A DNA stretch of 64,000 bases, taken from the NCBI RefSeq assembly GCF_020164745.1, contig NZ_JAIUGV010000003.1, positions 248,001-312,000 of the forward strand, written 5' to 3'. The translations under genes and the position numbers were made by a program. Shown in pieces: positions 42,642 to 51,846 of this stretch (positions are counted from its first letter, which is position 1; each line of letters starts with the position of its first letter). Source of the stretch: Mesorhizobium sp. ES1-4. Lineage in GTDB: Bacteria > Pseudomonadota > Alphaproteobacteria > Rhizobiales > Rhizobiaceae. The notes beneath the pieces are model-generated. The model was not told the origin of the DNA. It did not search any database and saw only the letters and a list, made by a program, of their open reading frames with translations.

Positions 42642-43407
42642 GAAGTCTACCAGTCGGCCGTGCCACCTCATCGAGGATCGATTTGACCTCATGCGGAACA
42701 TGGGGTCATTTCGTCACTGTCAAGCAAGCGTATTCGCGTGTGCGGGATGACTTCCGCTTGGACGCGCAAAGCTGCGCTGCCTGTAGCGAATAGGTAGGCT
42801 CATTATGACCAAAGGCCGACCTTGGATCGCCTCTCGCTAACATTGTGGCCAAACTCAACTGGGAGAGTGGCCGTCTAATGCAGGGAAGGTATACACAAGC
42901 GGGACAACAGCGCCGCCAGTTCGGCCTGTCGGCACGTCCCCCCGAGACCCTCGGATTGTCACCTGATTGGTGACAATCCGCCCCAGGATCGACCAACGAG
43001 AACGGTCTTGCGTTCTGTTTCGCCGAAGCGAGCGTGGCCTCGGCATCCTTGCGGGTCGCGCGGAGCGGCCCCGCGGTACGGTATCGTTGTCAGACGGTGA
43101 CAGCCCCGCGAGCAAGCGCGTTCCGTCTCTGCGGCACCACTTGTGTCACGACGCGACCTAGTTTCCCCTTGCGAGCTTGCAAGCTCGGTCGAACCCAGCC
43201 GGAGGCGGCAGCCATTCTTTGCCGCAGTGAATGAACGGCTGCTTTCGGGGGCCGCGACCGCCACTTCGAACGTCCGACATGAGGCGCAAAGCTGCCATCA
43301 CAGCCTCAAAGGCGAAGTTCGGCTTTGGTTCAAAAAATGGTTGTTAGCCAACCAACCCGCATCGCGCATATCAGAGCGGCCGTCGCTTCGGGCTTAGACA
43401 ATCGCGC
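42642..43407. other. Intergenic region with a perfect 11-bp hairpin
   Basis: No coding gene is recognised in these 766 bases. GGATTGTCACC (42953-42963) and GGTGACAATCC (42969-42979) are perfect reverse complements with a TGATT loop. No T-run follows either arm. The rest is unannotated and may be old accessory DNA adjoining the panE edge of the island. Confidence 0.45.
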
Positions 43408-44388
43408 TCACCCATAGCACCCCCGCTCCACCCCCAACCTTCTCACCAGCGCCAGCACCCCATCGATCGCCGGCGTCGGCTTGCCCGTCAGCCGGCCAAG
43501 TTCCTGCACCGCGCCCACCAGCGCGTCGATCTCCATCGGGCGGCCGCGTTCCAGGTCCTGCAGCATCGAGGTCTTGTGTTCGCCGACGTCGCCGGCGCCC
43601 CTGATGCGGCGGTCGACGTCTATGGGGAAGCGCACGCCGAGGCTTTCGCCGATTGCCTGCGCTTCCAGCATCATGGCGCGGGCGAGCGTGCGGGTGCCTT
43701 CGTCGGCGACGATCGCGGCAAGCGTGCTGCCGGTCAGCGCCGAGATCGGGTTGAAGGAGAGGTTGCCCCACAGTTTTATCCAGATCTCCGCGCGTATGTC
43801 GTCGCGCACCGGCGCCTGCAGCCCGGCCTTGACCATCTCGCCGGCCAGGAGCGTTGCCCGTTCGCTCTTCTCGCCCGAGGGTTCGCCGAGCGAGAAGCGC
43901 CTGCCCTCGACATGGCGGATGAGGCCGGGTGCGTCGACCTCGACGGCGGGGTAGACGACCGAGCCGATGACGCGCCGCGGGCCGAGCCGATCCCATATCG
44001 TGCCGCCGGGGTCGACCTGATGCAGCCTGTTGCCTTCGAGCGCGCCGCCTGTTTTGTAGAAATACCACCAGGGCACGCCGTTCTGCATGGTGAGGACCGA
44101 TGTGTGGTCGCCGAGCAGCGGTGCGATCTGGTCGAGCGCGGGCGCGACGGAATGCGCCTTCAGCGCCAGCACGACGTAGTCCTGCGCGCCAAGCTCTTCC
44201 GCCTGGGCGGCGGCGCGGACGGGGGCGGTCGTTTCCTTGCCGTCCTCGATCAGGCGCAGGCCATTTGCCGCGATCGCTTCGAGATGCGCGCCGCGGGCGA
44301 CGATCGACAGGTCGGTGCGGCCGGCGATGGCCAGCTTGGCCGCGAGATAGCCGCCGATGGCGCCGGCGCCGAAGATTGTGATCTTCAT
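43408..44388 (-). CDS. Ketopantoate reductase (PanE/ApbA) family protein
   Basis: 326 residues. NADP-binding FGAGAIGGYLAAKLA opens the protein, VLALKAHSVAPAL and TMQNGVPWWYF follow, and the catalytic Lys lies in AEIWIKLWGNLSFNP. The family reduces 2-dehydropantoate or other 2-oxo acids. The gene ends a minus-strand cluster with an acyl-CoA ligase, gamma-glutamyltransferase and ABC transporter, so a catabolic 2-oxo-acid or 2-hydroxy-acid role is as likely as pantothenate synthesis. Its 3' end is duplicated at 31197-31271. Confidence 0.85.
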   Translation of the reverse strand: MKITIFGAGAIGGYLAAKLAIAGRTDLSIVARGAHLEAIAANGLRLIEDGKETTAPVRAAAQAEELGAQDYVVLALKAHSVAPALDQIAPLLGDHTSVLTMQNGVPWWYFYKTGGALEGNRLHQVDPGGTIWDRLGPRRVIGSVVYPAVEVDAPGLIRHVEGRRFSLGEPSGEKSERATLLAGEMVKAGLQAPVRDDIRAEIWIKLWGNLSFNPISALTGSTLAAIVADEGTRTLARAMMLEAQAIGESLGVRFPIDVDRRIRGAGDVGEHKTSMLQDLERGRPMEIDALVGAVQELGRLTGKPTPAIDGVLALVRRLGVERGCYG

Positions 44389-44408
44389 CGTAGTGAGCCT
44401 TTGATCCT

Positions 44409-44644
44409 ATGCATGTCGTTATCTCGGCATGTCGCCATCTCGGAACCGAGGACACTTCCAAGCGACATGCATTCGTTTTCACGCAATTCCGGACGGAAAA
44501 CCGCTACGCACTTTTCCTGGAATTGCTCTAGAGCCGGATGATTTCGGGTCGAGTCGACCTGAAATCTGAATCCGTCTCTAAATCAAAAGGATAGAGCATG
44601 ATGTCGTCCGAAATCCGCTTCACACTTTTCGGCATCATGCTCTA
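44409..44644. repeat. Rhizobial-type mosaic element of three palindromes
   Basis: Three imperfect hairpin units lie in a row. Unit 1 is ATGCATGTCG (44409-44418) with CGACATGCAT (44463-44472). Unit 2 is GCAATTCC (44483-44490) with GGAATTGC (44519-44526). Unit 3 is TAGAGCATGATG (44592-44603) with CATCATGCTCTA (44633-44644). Between units 2 and 3 is another near-palindrome centred on TCGAGTCGA. Loops containing CCGCTNCRCACTTTT recur in units 2 and 3. This is the style of the mosaic intergenic repeats of rhizobia. The last three bases supply the TAG stop of the adjacent ligase gene. Confidence 0.8.
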
Positions 44645-46168
44645 GAACCCGAGCTTGGCGGCCAGCCCTATGCGCTGCAGCTTGCCCGTCGCGCCCTTGG
44701 GGATCTCGTCCAGGATCAGCACCTTGCGCGGCACCTTGAAGTCGGCGAGCCGGGCCGCGGCGTGGGCGCGGATATCGCCCTCGGTGGCGCTCATGCCTTC
44801 GCGCAGCACCACCGCCGCCGCCACCTCCTCGCCCAGCTTGTCATGCGGCATGGCGAAGGTGACGACCTGCGCCACCGCCGGGTGGTCCATCAGCACATCG
44901 TCGACCTCCAGCGGCGAGATCTTTTCGCCGCCGCGATTGATGATCTCCTTCAGCCGCCCGGTGACGCGGAGATATCCTTCGTCGTCGAGCACGCCCTGGT
45001 CGCCGGTGTGGAACCAGCCATGCGCGAAGGCCGTGGCGTTGGCGTCCGGGTTCTTCTCGTAGCCCGAGGTGACATTGGGGCCGCGAATGACGATTTCGCC
45101 GGTCTCGCCTGGCTCGAGCAGCCGCCCGTCCGGCGCCATGACGGCGACCTCGGGTCCGCCGGCGGCGCCGACGCTGCCCGGTTTGCGCAGGCCCGGCGGC
45201 AGCCGGTTCGACGCCATCTGGTGCGCGGCCTCGGTCATGCCGTAGGATTCGATGACCGGACAGCCGAAGGTCGCTTCCAGTTCGGCCATCACCTGCGCCG
45301 GCAGCGAGGCCGAGGACGAGCGGATGAAGCGCAGCGACGCTGCCGCCAGCGCTTCGGCATTGCGCGGCGCGCGCGCCAGGATCGCCTGGTGCATGGTCGG
45401 CACGGCCGTGTACCAGCTCGGCCTGGCGTCGCCGAGCCATTGGAAGAAGCGCAGCGCGTTGAAGCCCGGCGTACAGTAAATGCTGCCGCCCGATGCCAGC
45501 GACGACAGCACCGCCGCAATCAGACCGTGAATGTGGAACAGCGGCATGATGTTAAGGCAGCGGTCGTTGGCCGTCAGGCCAAGCGTCGCGCCGATATGGC
45601 GGGCGGAGGCCGCGACATTAGCGTGGCTGAGCGGCACCAGCTTGGGCCGCGACGTGGTCCCCGACGTGTGCAGCAGCAGCGCGATGTCGCCGTCCCCAGC
45701 CATGTCGGGGCCCGCCCGCGGACCGACCGCCGCGCCCTCGATGGTGAAGCTGCCGGCCGGCGCGCCAGCCGGCGCGATCAGCCGCAGCACGCCGATGCCG
45801 AGGCGCTCGGCCACCGTCACCGCCGGACCAGTCTCGTTCTCGGCGACGAGGATCGCCCTGGCGCCGATGTCCGTCAGGTAGAAATCGAGTTCGTCGGCCC
45901 GGTAGGCGGGATTGAGGGGAGCCGTCGAGGCTGTGGCCGCCACCGCGATGAAGGCCGTCGCCATCTCCGGCCCGTTCGGCAGCACGATCGCCACCCGGTC
46001 GCCACGGCCGATACCGAGCGCATGGAGTTGCGTGGCGGTCGTCGCGATCAGCGCGCGCAGCCCGCCATGGGTCAGCGTGGGCCTGTCGGGAGCCAGGATC
46101 GCCGGCGCATCATCGGCGCCTGCGACGAGGCGATGGGAGAGGTCTGTGTGGGTCCGGGTCATGTTCAT
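44642..46168 (-). CDS. AMP-forming acyl-CoA synthetase/ligase
   Basis: About 508 residues of the ANL superfamily. The ATP loop is HTSGTTSRPKLVPLSHAN, the aromatic motif is ESYGMTEAAHQM, followed by GWFHTGDQG, the hinge VTGRLKEIINRGGEKISP and the C-terminal catalytic Lys in PKGATGKLQR. It resembles the oxalate/malonate-type small-acid CoA ligases. The start is ambiguous: ATGs at 46168 and 46162 match the family start, while an ATG at 46237 has a better ribosome site (GAGGGA). It lies downstream of ggt in the same direction. The TAG stop lies in a palindromic repeat. Confidence 0.87.
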   Translation of the reverse strand: MNMTRTHTDLSHRLVAGADDAPAILAPDRPTLTHGGLRALIATTATQLHALGIGRGDRVAIVLPNGPEMATAFIAVAATASTAPLNPAYRADELDFYLTDIGARAILVAENETGPAVTVAERLGIGVLRLIAPAGAPAGSFTIEGAAVGPRAGPDMAGDGDIALLLHTSGTTSRPKLVPLSHANVAASARHIGATLGLTANDRCLNIMPLFHIHGLIAAVLSSLASGGSIYCTPGFNALRFFQWLGDARPSWYTAVPTMHQAILARAPRNAEALAAASLRFIRSSSASLPAQVMAELEATFGCPVIESYGMTEAAHQMASNRLPPGLRKPGSVGAAGGPEVAVMAPDGRLLEPGETGEIVIRGPNVTSGYEKNPDANATAFAHGWFHTGDQGVLDDEGYLRVTGRLKEIINRGGEKISPLEVDDVLMDHPAVAQVVTFAMPHDKLGEEVAAAVVLREGMSATEGDIRAHAAARLADFKVPRKVLILDEIPKGATGKLQRIGLAAKLGF

Positions 46169-46244
46169 CGGCCATGTTTCATGTGACTGCTTGTGAAAGT
46201 CCAGCGCGCCAAGTGTCGACGTTGGCACCGCGCCCATCTATCCC

Positions 46245-47831
46245 TCAATATCCCAGCGCCATCCCATCCTTGCGCGGATCCGAGGCGCCGGTCAGCGTGC
46301 CCTTTTCCCAGTCGATCAGAACCGCCTGGCCGCCGCCGAGCGGATGCTGCGGCTCGGTGACGGAGTGGCCGCGCCGGCGCAGGCCTTCGACCGCCTCAGT
46401 AGGCACGCTACGCTCGGCCTCCACCATGCCCTCATTGTAGAACACGCGCGGTGCATCGAGCGCCTGCTGCGGGTCCATGCCGAAATCGATCATGTTGGTC
46501 AGAAGATGGACATGGCCGAACGGCTGGTAGCCGCCGCCCATGACGCCGAACGGCATCACCACGCGGCCGTTCCTCGTCGCCATGCCGGGCATGATCGTGT
46601 GCATCGGCCGCTTGCCGGGCGCGATGGCATTGGGGTGCTCCGGATCGAGGCGGAAGCTCGAGCCGCGATTCTGCAGCACCACACCGGTCTTCGGACCGAC
46701 GACACCGCTGCCGAAGGAATAGTAGGTCGAGTTGATGAAGGAGACCGCGTTGCGGTCGCGGTCGACGATCGAGATGTAGACCGTGTCGCTGCCCAGCAAT
46801 TGCACGTCCGGCAGGTGGGTCATGGCGTGCTCGCGGTCGATCTCGGCGCGCAGCCGGTCGGCATAGGTGGCCGACAGGAGCTCCTTCACCGGCACCGGGA
46901 CATGGTCCTGGTCGCCGACGAAGCGGTCGCGATCGCGGTAGGCCAGCCGCCCCGCCTCGATCTCCAGGTGCAGGCGCTCGGCGCCGTTGGGCTCGAGGCC
47001 GCCAAGCTTGAACCCCGACAGCACGTTCAGCATCAGAAGCGCCGTCAGGCCCTGGTTGTTCGGCGGCATTTGATGGATTTCGAACCCGCCATAGGAGGTG
47101 CTGACCGGCGCCATGTAGCCGCCCCGGGTGGCGGCGAAATCCTCATGCGAATGCAGCCCGCCCAATTCCTTGAGCCGGCGCACCATGTCGTCAGCGACCG
47201 CGCCTTCGTAGAATCCGGCGCGGCCGTGCTTCGCGATTATCCGCAAGGTGGCGCCGAGTTCCGGCTGGCGGTGGACGTCGCCCGCCTTCGGCGCCTTGCC
47301 GCCCGGCAGGAAGGCGCGGGCCGCATGTTCGTCGGCGGAAAGGTCGGTTTCCGGGTCGGCCCAGTCGAAGGCGACGCGGTCGTGCACGACATAGCCGTTC
47401 TCGGCATAGTGGATCGCCGGCGCCAGCACTTCCGCCAGGCTCTTGCTGCCATGGTCTTCCAGCAGCTGGCACCAGGCGTCGATGGCCCCCGGCACGGTCA
47501 CCGCGTGAGGCCCCTGTTTGGGAAGCTCGCTGAAACCCTGCTCCAGATACCAGTCGACGGTCGCGGCCGCCGGCGCCCGGCCGGAGCCGTTGAAGGCGAG
47601 CACTTCGCTCTGTCCTCTGGGGCAGTACAGCACGAAGCAATCGCCGCCGATGCCGGTCGATTGCGGCTCGACCACACCTTGCACGGCGGCGGCGCAGATG
47701 GCGGCATCCATGGCATTGCCGCCGGCGCGCAGCATCTCGATGGCCGCTAGCGTCGAGAGCGGATGCGATGTCGCGGCCATCGCTTCCGTGGCACGAACCG
47801 GCGAGCGGCCGGGAAACTGGAAATCACGCAT
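46245..47831 (-). CDS. ggt: Gamma-glutamyltransferase
   Basis: 528 residues with the GGT/Ntn-hydrolase features: GNAMDAAICAAAVQGVVEPQ, the autocleavage Thr350 in LLGSDTVYISIVDRD, and GKRPMHTIMPGMA. The loop FGVMGGGYQPFGHV is typical. No signal peptide is present, so this member would act in the cytoplasm, unlike E. coli GGT. It follows an ABC import operon by 45 bases on the same strand, which fits cleavage of an imported gamma-glutamyl or related amide compound (inference). The group also includes cephalosporin acylase-like and GGT-like amide hydrolases. Confidence 0.9.
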   Translation of the reverse strand: MRDFQFPGRSPVRATEAMAATSHPLSTLAAIEMLRAGGNAMDAAICAAAVQGVVEPQSTGIGGDCFVLYCPRGQSEVLAFNGSGRAPAAATVDWYLEQGFSELPKQGPHAVTVPGAIDAWCQLLEDHGSKSLAEVLAPAIHYAENGYVVHDRVAFDWADPETDLSADEHAARAFLPGGKAPKAGDVHRQPELGATLRIIAKHGRAGFYEGAVADDMVRRLKELGGLHSHEDFAATRGGYMAPVSTSYGGFEIHQMPPNNQGLTALLMLNVLSGFKLGGLEPNGAERLHLEIEAGRLAYRDRDRFVGDQDHVPVPVKELLSATYADRLRAEIDREHAMTHLPDVQLLGSDTVYISIVDRDRNAVSFINSTYYSFGSGVVGPKTGVVLQNRGSSFRLDPEHPNAIAPGKRPMHTIMPGMATRNGRVVMPFGVMGGGYQPFGHVHLLTNMIDFGMDPQQALDAPRVFYNEGMVEAERSVPTEAVEGLRRRGHSVTEPQHPLGGGQAVLIDWEKGTLTGASDPRKDGMALGY

Positions 47832-47876
47832 TTTGGTCTGGGTATCCCCTGGTCACTTCTGCGAATGGGTCCGAAA

Positions 47877-48677
47877 TCAATGCCGCCGCCCGAAGATCTG
47901 CGCCAGCGACAACAGCAGGACAGATAGCGCGATCAGGCAGGTCGAGATGGCGGCGATGGTCGGGTCGATCTGGTCGCGCAGCGCGCTGAACATGCGGCGC
48001 GTCAAGGTCGTGGTCTCGCCGCCCGAGATGAACAGCGACACGACAACCTCGTCGAAGGAGGTGATGAAGGCAAACAGCGCCCCGGAGACGATGGAGAAGC
48101 GGATCTGCGGCATTGTCACCTGCCAGAACGCGGCGACGCGTCCCGCGCCCAGGCTGCGCGCCACGCGCTCCTGGTTCATGTCGTAGGAGCGCAGGCCCGA
48201 AAGCACCGTCAGCACCACCAGCGGCAGCGCCTGCACGGTATGCGCGACGACAAGGCCGGTCAGCGTGTTGTTGAGGCCGATGCGCGCATAGAGGAAGAAG
48301 GTGCCGATGCCGATCAGGATCACCGGGATGATGAGCGAGGCTGTCAGCAGCGCGTTGATGGTGCCGTTGAAGCGCAGCGTGCCCCGGTTGATCGCGTAGG
48401 CCGCCGCGGTGCCGAGCGGCGTCGCCATCAGCACGGTCATAATGGCCACTTTCACCGACACGATCGTGGCGTCGCGCCATTCCAGCGACTGGAAATAGCT
48501 CTGGTACCAGCGCAGCGACCATTGCCGCGGCGGGAATTGCAGCAGCGTCGAATCCGAAAACGACATGATGACGATGATGACCGACGGCGCGATCAGGAAC
48601 AACAGCACGAGCCCGCCGAGGCCGTAAAGCCAAAGGCGTTGCCGGTGCGAGATCGGCAGGCCGATATCTGCACTCAT
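47877..48677 (-). CDS. Spermidine/putrescine-type ABC transporter permease (PotC-like)
   Basis: 266 residues with six spans. LIAPSVIIVIMSFSDSTLLQ at the start and SLGAGRVAAFWQVTMPQIRF in the EAA loop mark a PotC-like permease. The ATG at 48677 overlaps the PotB-like stop; an ATG at 48689 is possible. It is the last transporter gene before ggt. Confidence 0.9.
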   Translation of the reverse strand: MSADIGLPISHRQRLWLYGLGGLVLLFLIAPSVIIVIMSFSDSTLLQFPPRQWSLRWYQSYFQSLEWRDATIVSVKVAIMTVLMATPLGTAAAYAINRGTLRFNGTINALLTASLIIPVILIGIGTFFLYARIGLNNTLTGLVVAHTVQALPLVVLTVLSGLRSYDMNQERVARSLGAGRVAAFWQVTMPQIRFSIVSGALFAFITSFDEVVVSLFISGGETTTLTRRMFSALRDQIDPTIAAISTCLIALSVLLLSLAQIFGRRH

Positions 48678-49600
48678 CGCGAACTCCATACGCCGGTGGC
48701 GCGCGCGCCAAGCAGCCACTGGAACAGGCCCAGAAGCGCCAGCGTGACCACCAGCAGCACCACACCGAGCGCCGCGCCGGCGCCCCAGTTGGAATAGAGG
48801 CTGGTGGTCTGTTCCATGCGCATCGCCCACATGACCACCTTGCCGCCGCCCATCAGCGCCGGCGTGACGAAGAAGCCGAGGCACAGCACGAAGACGATGA
48901 CCACGCCGGAGGCGAGGCCGGGCAGCGACAGCGGAAAGAATATCTGCCGGAAGGTGGCGGCCGGGCCGGCGCCGAGATTCATGCCGGCGCGCAGGCAGTC
49001 GGTGTCGATGGTCTTCATCGAGGCATAGAGCGGCAAAACGAGAAACGGCAGCAATATGTGGGTCATGCCGATGACGACGCCTGAAAAATTGTTGGCGAGC
49101 GACAGCGGCTGGCTGATCACGCCGAGGTCGATAAGCCAGCTGTTGATCAGGCCCTTGCGCTGCAGGATCACCAGCCAGGCATAGGTGCGCACCAGCACCG
49201 ACGTCCAGAACGGCAGGATGACGAAGATCAGGCAGATCGATGCCGCCCGACGCGGCAACTGCGACAGCATATAGGCCAGGGGATAACCAAGAAGCACGCA
49301 GGCGCCGGTGACGATGAAGGCGACCTTGAACGTGGTGACGAAGGTCCTGATGTAGGAGGCCTGCTCGAAGAAGCGCGCGTAATTGGCGGCGCTCAAGGCA
49401 CCGGACTCGTCGAACAGCGACAGCCAGAACAGCCAGCCGATGGGCACGATGATGATGGCGCAGACAAGGAACAGGCTCGGCGCCAGCAGCACCATCAGCC
49501 TGAGCTGCTCGCGCCGCGCATCGGCGCGCAGCACTTGCGCGTTGAGATGCTGCCCCGCCGGGCCGGCAGCCTCGTTCAGGAGGGCGGATTGCACGCTCAT
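48674..49600 (-). CDS. Spermidine/putrescine-type ABC transporter permease (PotB-like)
   Basis: 308 residues from the ATG at 49600, which overlaps the ATPase stop. It has a cytoplasmic N-terminal extension, six spans, the NLGAGPAATFRQIFFPLSLP EAA loop, and RTYAWLVILQRKGLIN typical of PotB proteins. Together with PotC it forms the inner-membrane channel. Confidence 0.9.
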   Translation of the reverse strand: MSVQSALLNEAAGPAGQHLNAQVLRADARREQLRLMVLLAPSLFLVCAIIIVPIGWLFWLSLFDESGALSAANYARFFEQASYIRTFVTTFKVAFIVTGACVLLGYPLAYMLSQLPRRAASICLIFVILPFWTSVLVRTYAWLVILQRKGLINSWLIDLGVISQPLSLANNFSGVVIGMTHILLPFLVLPLYASMKTIDTDCLRAGMNLGAGPAATFRQIFFPLSLPGLASGVVIVFVLCLGFFVTPALMGGGKVVMWAMRMEQTTSLYSNWGAGAALGVVLLVVTLALLGLFQWLLGARATGVWSSR

Positions 49601-50682
49601 CCCTCGGCCGCCACCAGGATCGTGTCCTTCGCGTCGAGGCCGAGCATGATCGGCTGGCCGGGCGCCGGCAGCCTGGCCAGCACATCGCTGCGGCAATAGT
49701 CGCGCAGCGTCAGCTGGCGGCCGTCGCTCAGGCTGGCATAGCAGACGAAACTGTCGCCCTGGTAGATGATGTCGCCGACCGTCGCATCGAGCACATTGAT
49801 GCCGGTCGACGCCTCGCCAGCCATGACCAGCCGCAGCTTCTCCGGTCGCACCACCATGAGATGCTGACCAGCCGGCGGCGTCGGCGCGCCGGTCTGGATC
49901 CGCCTGTCCCCATACCAGACCGACCCGTTGCGGCTTTCGACCGGGATGAAATTCGATTCGCCGATGAAGCCGGCTACGAATTGCGTCTTCGGCGCGGCAT
50001 AGAGGGTTTCGGGCCGGTCGAGCTGTTCGATGCGTCCGCCGTTCATGACGGCGATGCGGTCCGACATGGTGATGGCTTCGCGCTGGTCGTGTGTGACATA
50101 GACCGTCGTCATGCCAAGACGGCGATGAAGCGCGCGCAGCTCGATCTGCATATGCTCGCGCAGGCCCTTGTCGAGCGCCGACAGCGGTTCGTCCATCAAG
50201 ACGATGCGCGGTTCGAAGACAATGGCGCGCGCAAGGGCCACGCGCTGGCGCTGGCCGCCGGAAAGCTGGTCGACACGGCGCTCGCCCAGCCCATGCAGCT
50301 TCACCAGCTCCAGCGCCTTTCCCACCCGTTCGGCGGTTTCGGCGGCCCCGACGCCGCGCTGCTTCAGCGGGAAGGCAATGTTGTGGAAGACGTTCATATG
50401 CGGAAAGAGCGCGTAGTTCTGGAACACCATGCCGATGTTGCGCCTGTGCGGCGGCGTGGTGATGATCTCGTCGCCGCCGACCTTGATGCTCCCGGCATTG
50501 GCCCGGACGAAACCGGCCAGGATCATCAGCAGCGTCGTCTTTCCCGATCCCGAAGGCCCAAGCAGCGTCAGGAACTCGCCGGCCTCGACATCGAGGTTCA
50601 GGTCGCGCAGCACGGCCATGCTGCCAAATCGTTTCTCGATCCGACGCATGCTGATCGGCAGCGCGGATGGTGCAATGGACAA
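49597..50682 (-). CDS. Spermidine/putrescine-type ABC transporter ATP-binding protein (PotA-like)
   Basis: 361 residues. Walker A GPSGSGKTTLLM, signature DQLSGGQRQRVALARA and Walker B IVLMDEPLSALD are followed by a C-terminal TOBE domain (about 280-355). The frame starts at a TTG at 50682 with GGGAGA upstream. The first downstream ATG (50649) would leave only MRRIEKRFGS before the fold, so the TTG start is preferred. Confidence 0.9.
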   Translation of the reverse strand: MSIAPSALPISMRRIEKRFGSMAVLRDLNLDVEAGEFLTLLGPSGSGKTTLLMILAGFVRANAGSIKVGGDEIITTPPHRRNIGMVFQNYALFPHMNVFHNIAFPLKQRGVGAAETAERVGKALELVKLHGLGERRVDQLSGGQRQRVALARAIVFEPRIVLMDEPLSALDKGLREHMQIELRALHRRLGMTTVYVTHDQREAITMSDRIAVMNGGRIEQLDRPETLYAAPKTQFVAGFIGESNFIPVESRNGSVWYGDRRIQTGAPTPPAGQHLMVVRPEKLRLVMAGEASTGINVLDATVGDIIYQGDSFVCYASLSDGRQLTLRDYCRSDVLARLPAPGQPIMLGLDAKDTILVAAEG

Positions 50683-50756
50683 GATTGTATTCTCCCGGGC
50701 AAAGACTGAAGGAGCGGGGCGACGCTGCCGCCGCCCCGCAGTGTCAGGGTTTCGGC

Positions 50757-51797
50757 CTATTGCTGGATCAGGTTGCTGAACTTTTCCGTCGCCTCGACGA
50801 GGTTGTCGCGCCAGAACTCAGCGTCCTGCAGCACCTGCTTCTTGACGTTTTCGGGCGCCGAGTTGATGTCCTTGATCCTTTCGGGCGGGATCTTGCCGGT
50901 CTCGAAAGCCTTCTCGTTGACCGGACCATTGTCGACATAGAGCGGCAGATTGGCCTGCAGTTGCGGGCTGACGAACATGGCCAGCGCCTTCATCGCCGCC
51001 TCCTTGTTCTTGGCGCCCTTGGGGATGACCATGCAGTCCGCGGTCAGCACACCCTGGTCGAAGGAGAAGCTGACTGGCGCGCCTTCCTTCTTCAGGGTGC
51101 CGGCGCGGCCGTTCCAGATGCTCGCCATGTCGACTTCGCCATCCTTCACCAGTTGCATGGCCTGCGCGCCTGACGTCCACCAGGCATCGACATGGCCGCG
51201 GATCTTGTCGACCGATTTCAGCGCGCCGTCGATGTCGACGGGATAGACCTTGTCGATCGGCAGGCCCGAGGCGAGCGCCGCGACGCTCAGCGTCTCCGTC
51301 GCCTGGCTGCCGCTCAGAGCGCGCCGTCCCGGAAATTTCTCGACATTCCAGAAGTCGGCCCATGTCTTCGGGCCCTTGTCGCCGAAGACATCGGTCCGGT
51401 AGATCAGCACGACGGAGGTGTAGGAAATGCCGACCCAGTCGTCATGCACCAGCTTCGGGTTGATGCCGCTCTTGTCGATGACGCCGTAATCCAGCTTCTC
51501 GAACAGCCCTTCCTTGGAGCCGCGCGCGCATTCGTCGGCGCCGAGTTCGGTGATGTCCCACTTGACGGCATTGCCGGTCACCTGCAGCCGCACGTCGTCG
51601 AGGCCGTTGGTGGTGTCTTCCTTGATGGTGATGCCAAGCGCATCGGCGGTCGGCTTGAAGAAGGCCTTGGCCTGCGCCTCCTGATAGGTGCCGCCCCATG
51701 AGGCGACGGTGATCGTGTCCGCGGCGACGGCGGGCACTGCCACGGAAGCAACGAGGCCGGCTATCGCGATGGTTCTGAAGCTGGTGGTCCTGTTCAT
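50757..51797 (-). CDS. ABC transporter substrate-binding protein (PotD-like)
   Basis: 346 residues with a signal peptide (RTIAIAGLVASVAVPAVA, cut after VAA near 26) and the SBP_bac family start ITVASWGGTYQEAQAKAF. The segment YTSVVLIYRTDVFGDKGPKT is typical of PotD-like receptors for polyamines, opines or betaines. GGAGAACC precedes the ATG. It heads the transporter operon and faces a divergent GntR gene across a 194-base region containing a perfect palindrome. Confidence 0.9.
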   Translation of the reverse strand: MNRTTSFRTIAIAGLVASVAVPAVAADTITVASWGGTYQEAQAKAFFKPTADALGITIKEDTTNGLDDVRLQVTGNAVKWDITELGADECARGSKEGLFEKLDYGVIDKSGINPKLVHDDWVGISYTSVVLIYRTDVFGDKGPKTWADFWNVEKFPGRRALSGSQATETLSVAALASGLPIDKVYPVDIDGALKSVDKIRGHVDAWWTSGAQAMQLVKDGEVDMASIWNGRAGTLKKEGAPVSFSFDQGVLTADCMVIPKGAKNKEAAMKALAMFVSPQLQANLPLYVDNGPVNEKAFETGKIPPERIKDINSAPENVKKQVLQDAEFWRDNLVEATEKFSNLIQQ

Positions 51798-51846
51798 TTC
51801 GGTTCTCCGACCGGTGTTCCCATTTGTTTTGATTTAGCATGCGATT

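Noticed and set aside
42642..43400. Several 60-100 codon open frames in both strands
   Set aside because: No ribosome sites, no family patterns and heavy overlap with each other, so they are treated as non-coding.
44762..46186. 474-codon plus-strand frame opposite the AMP-forming ligase
   Set aside because: Shadow frame. The ligase has all ANL motifs and the antisense product is Arg/Gly/His repetitive.
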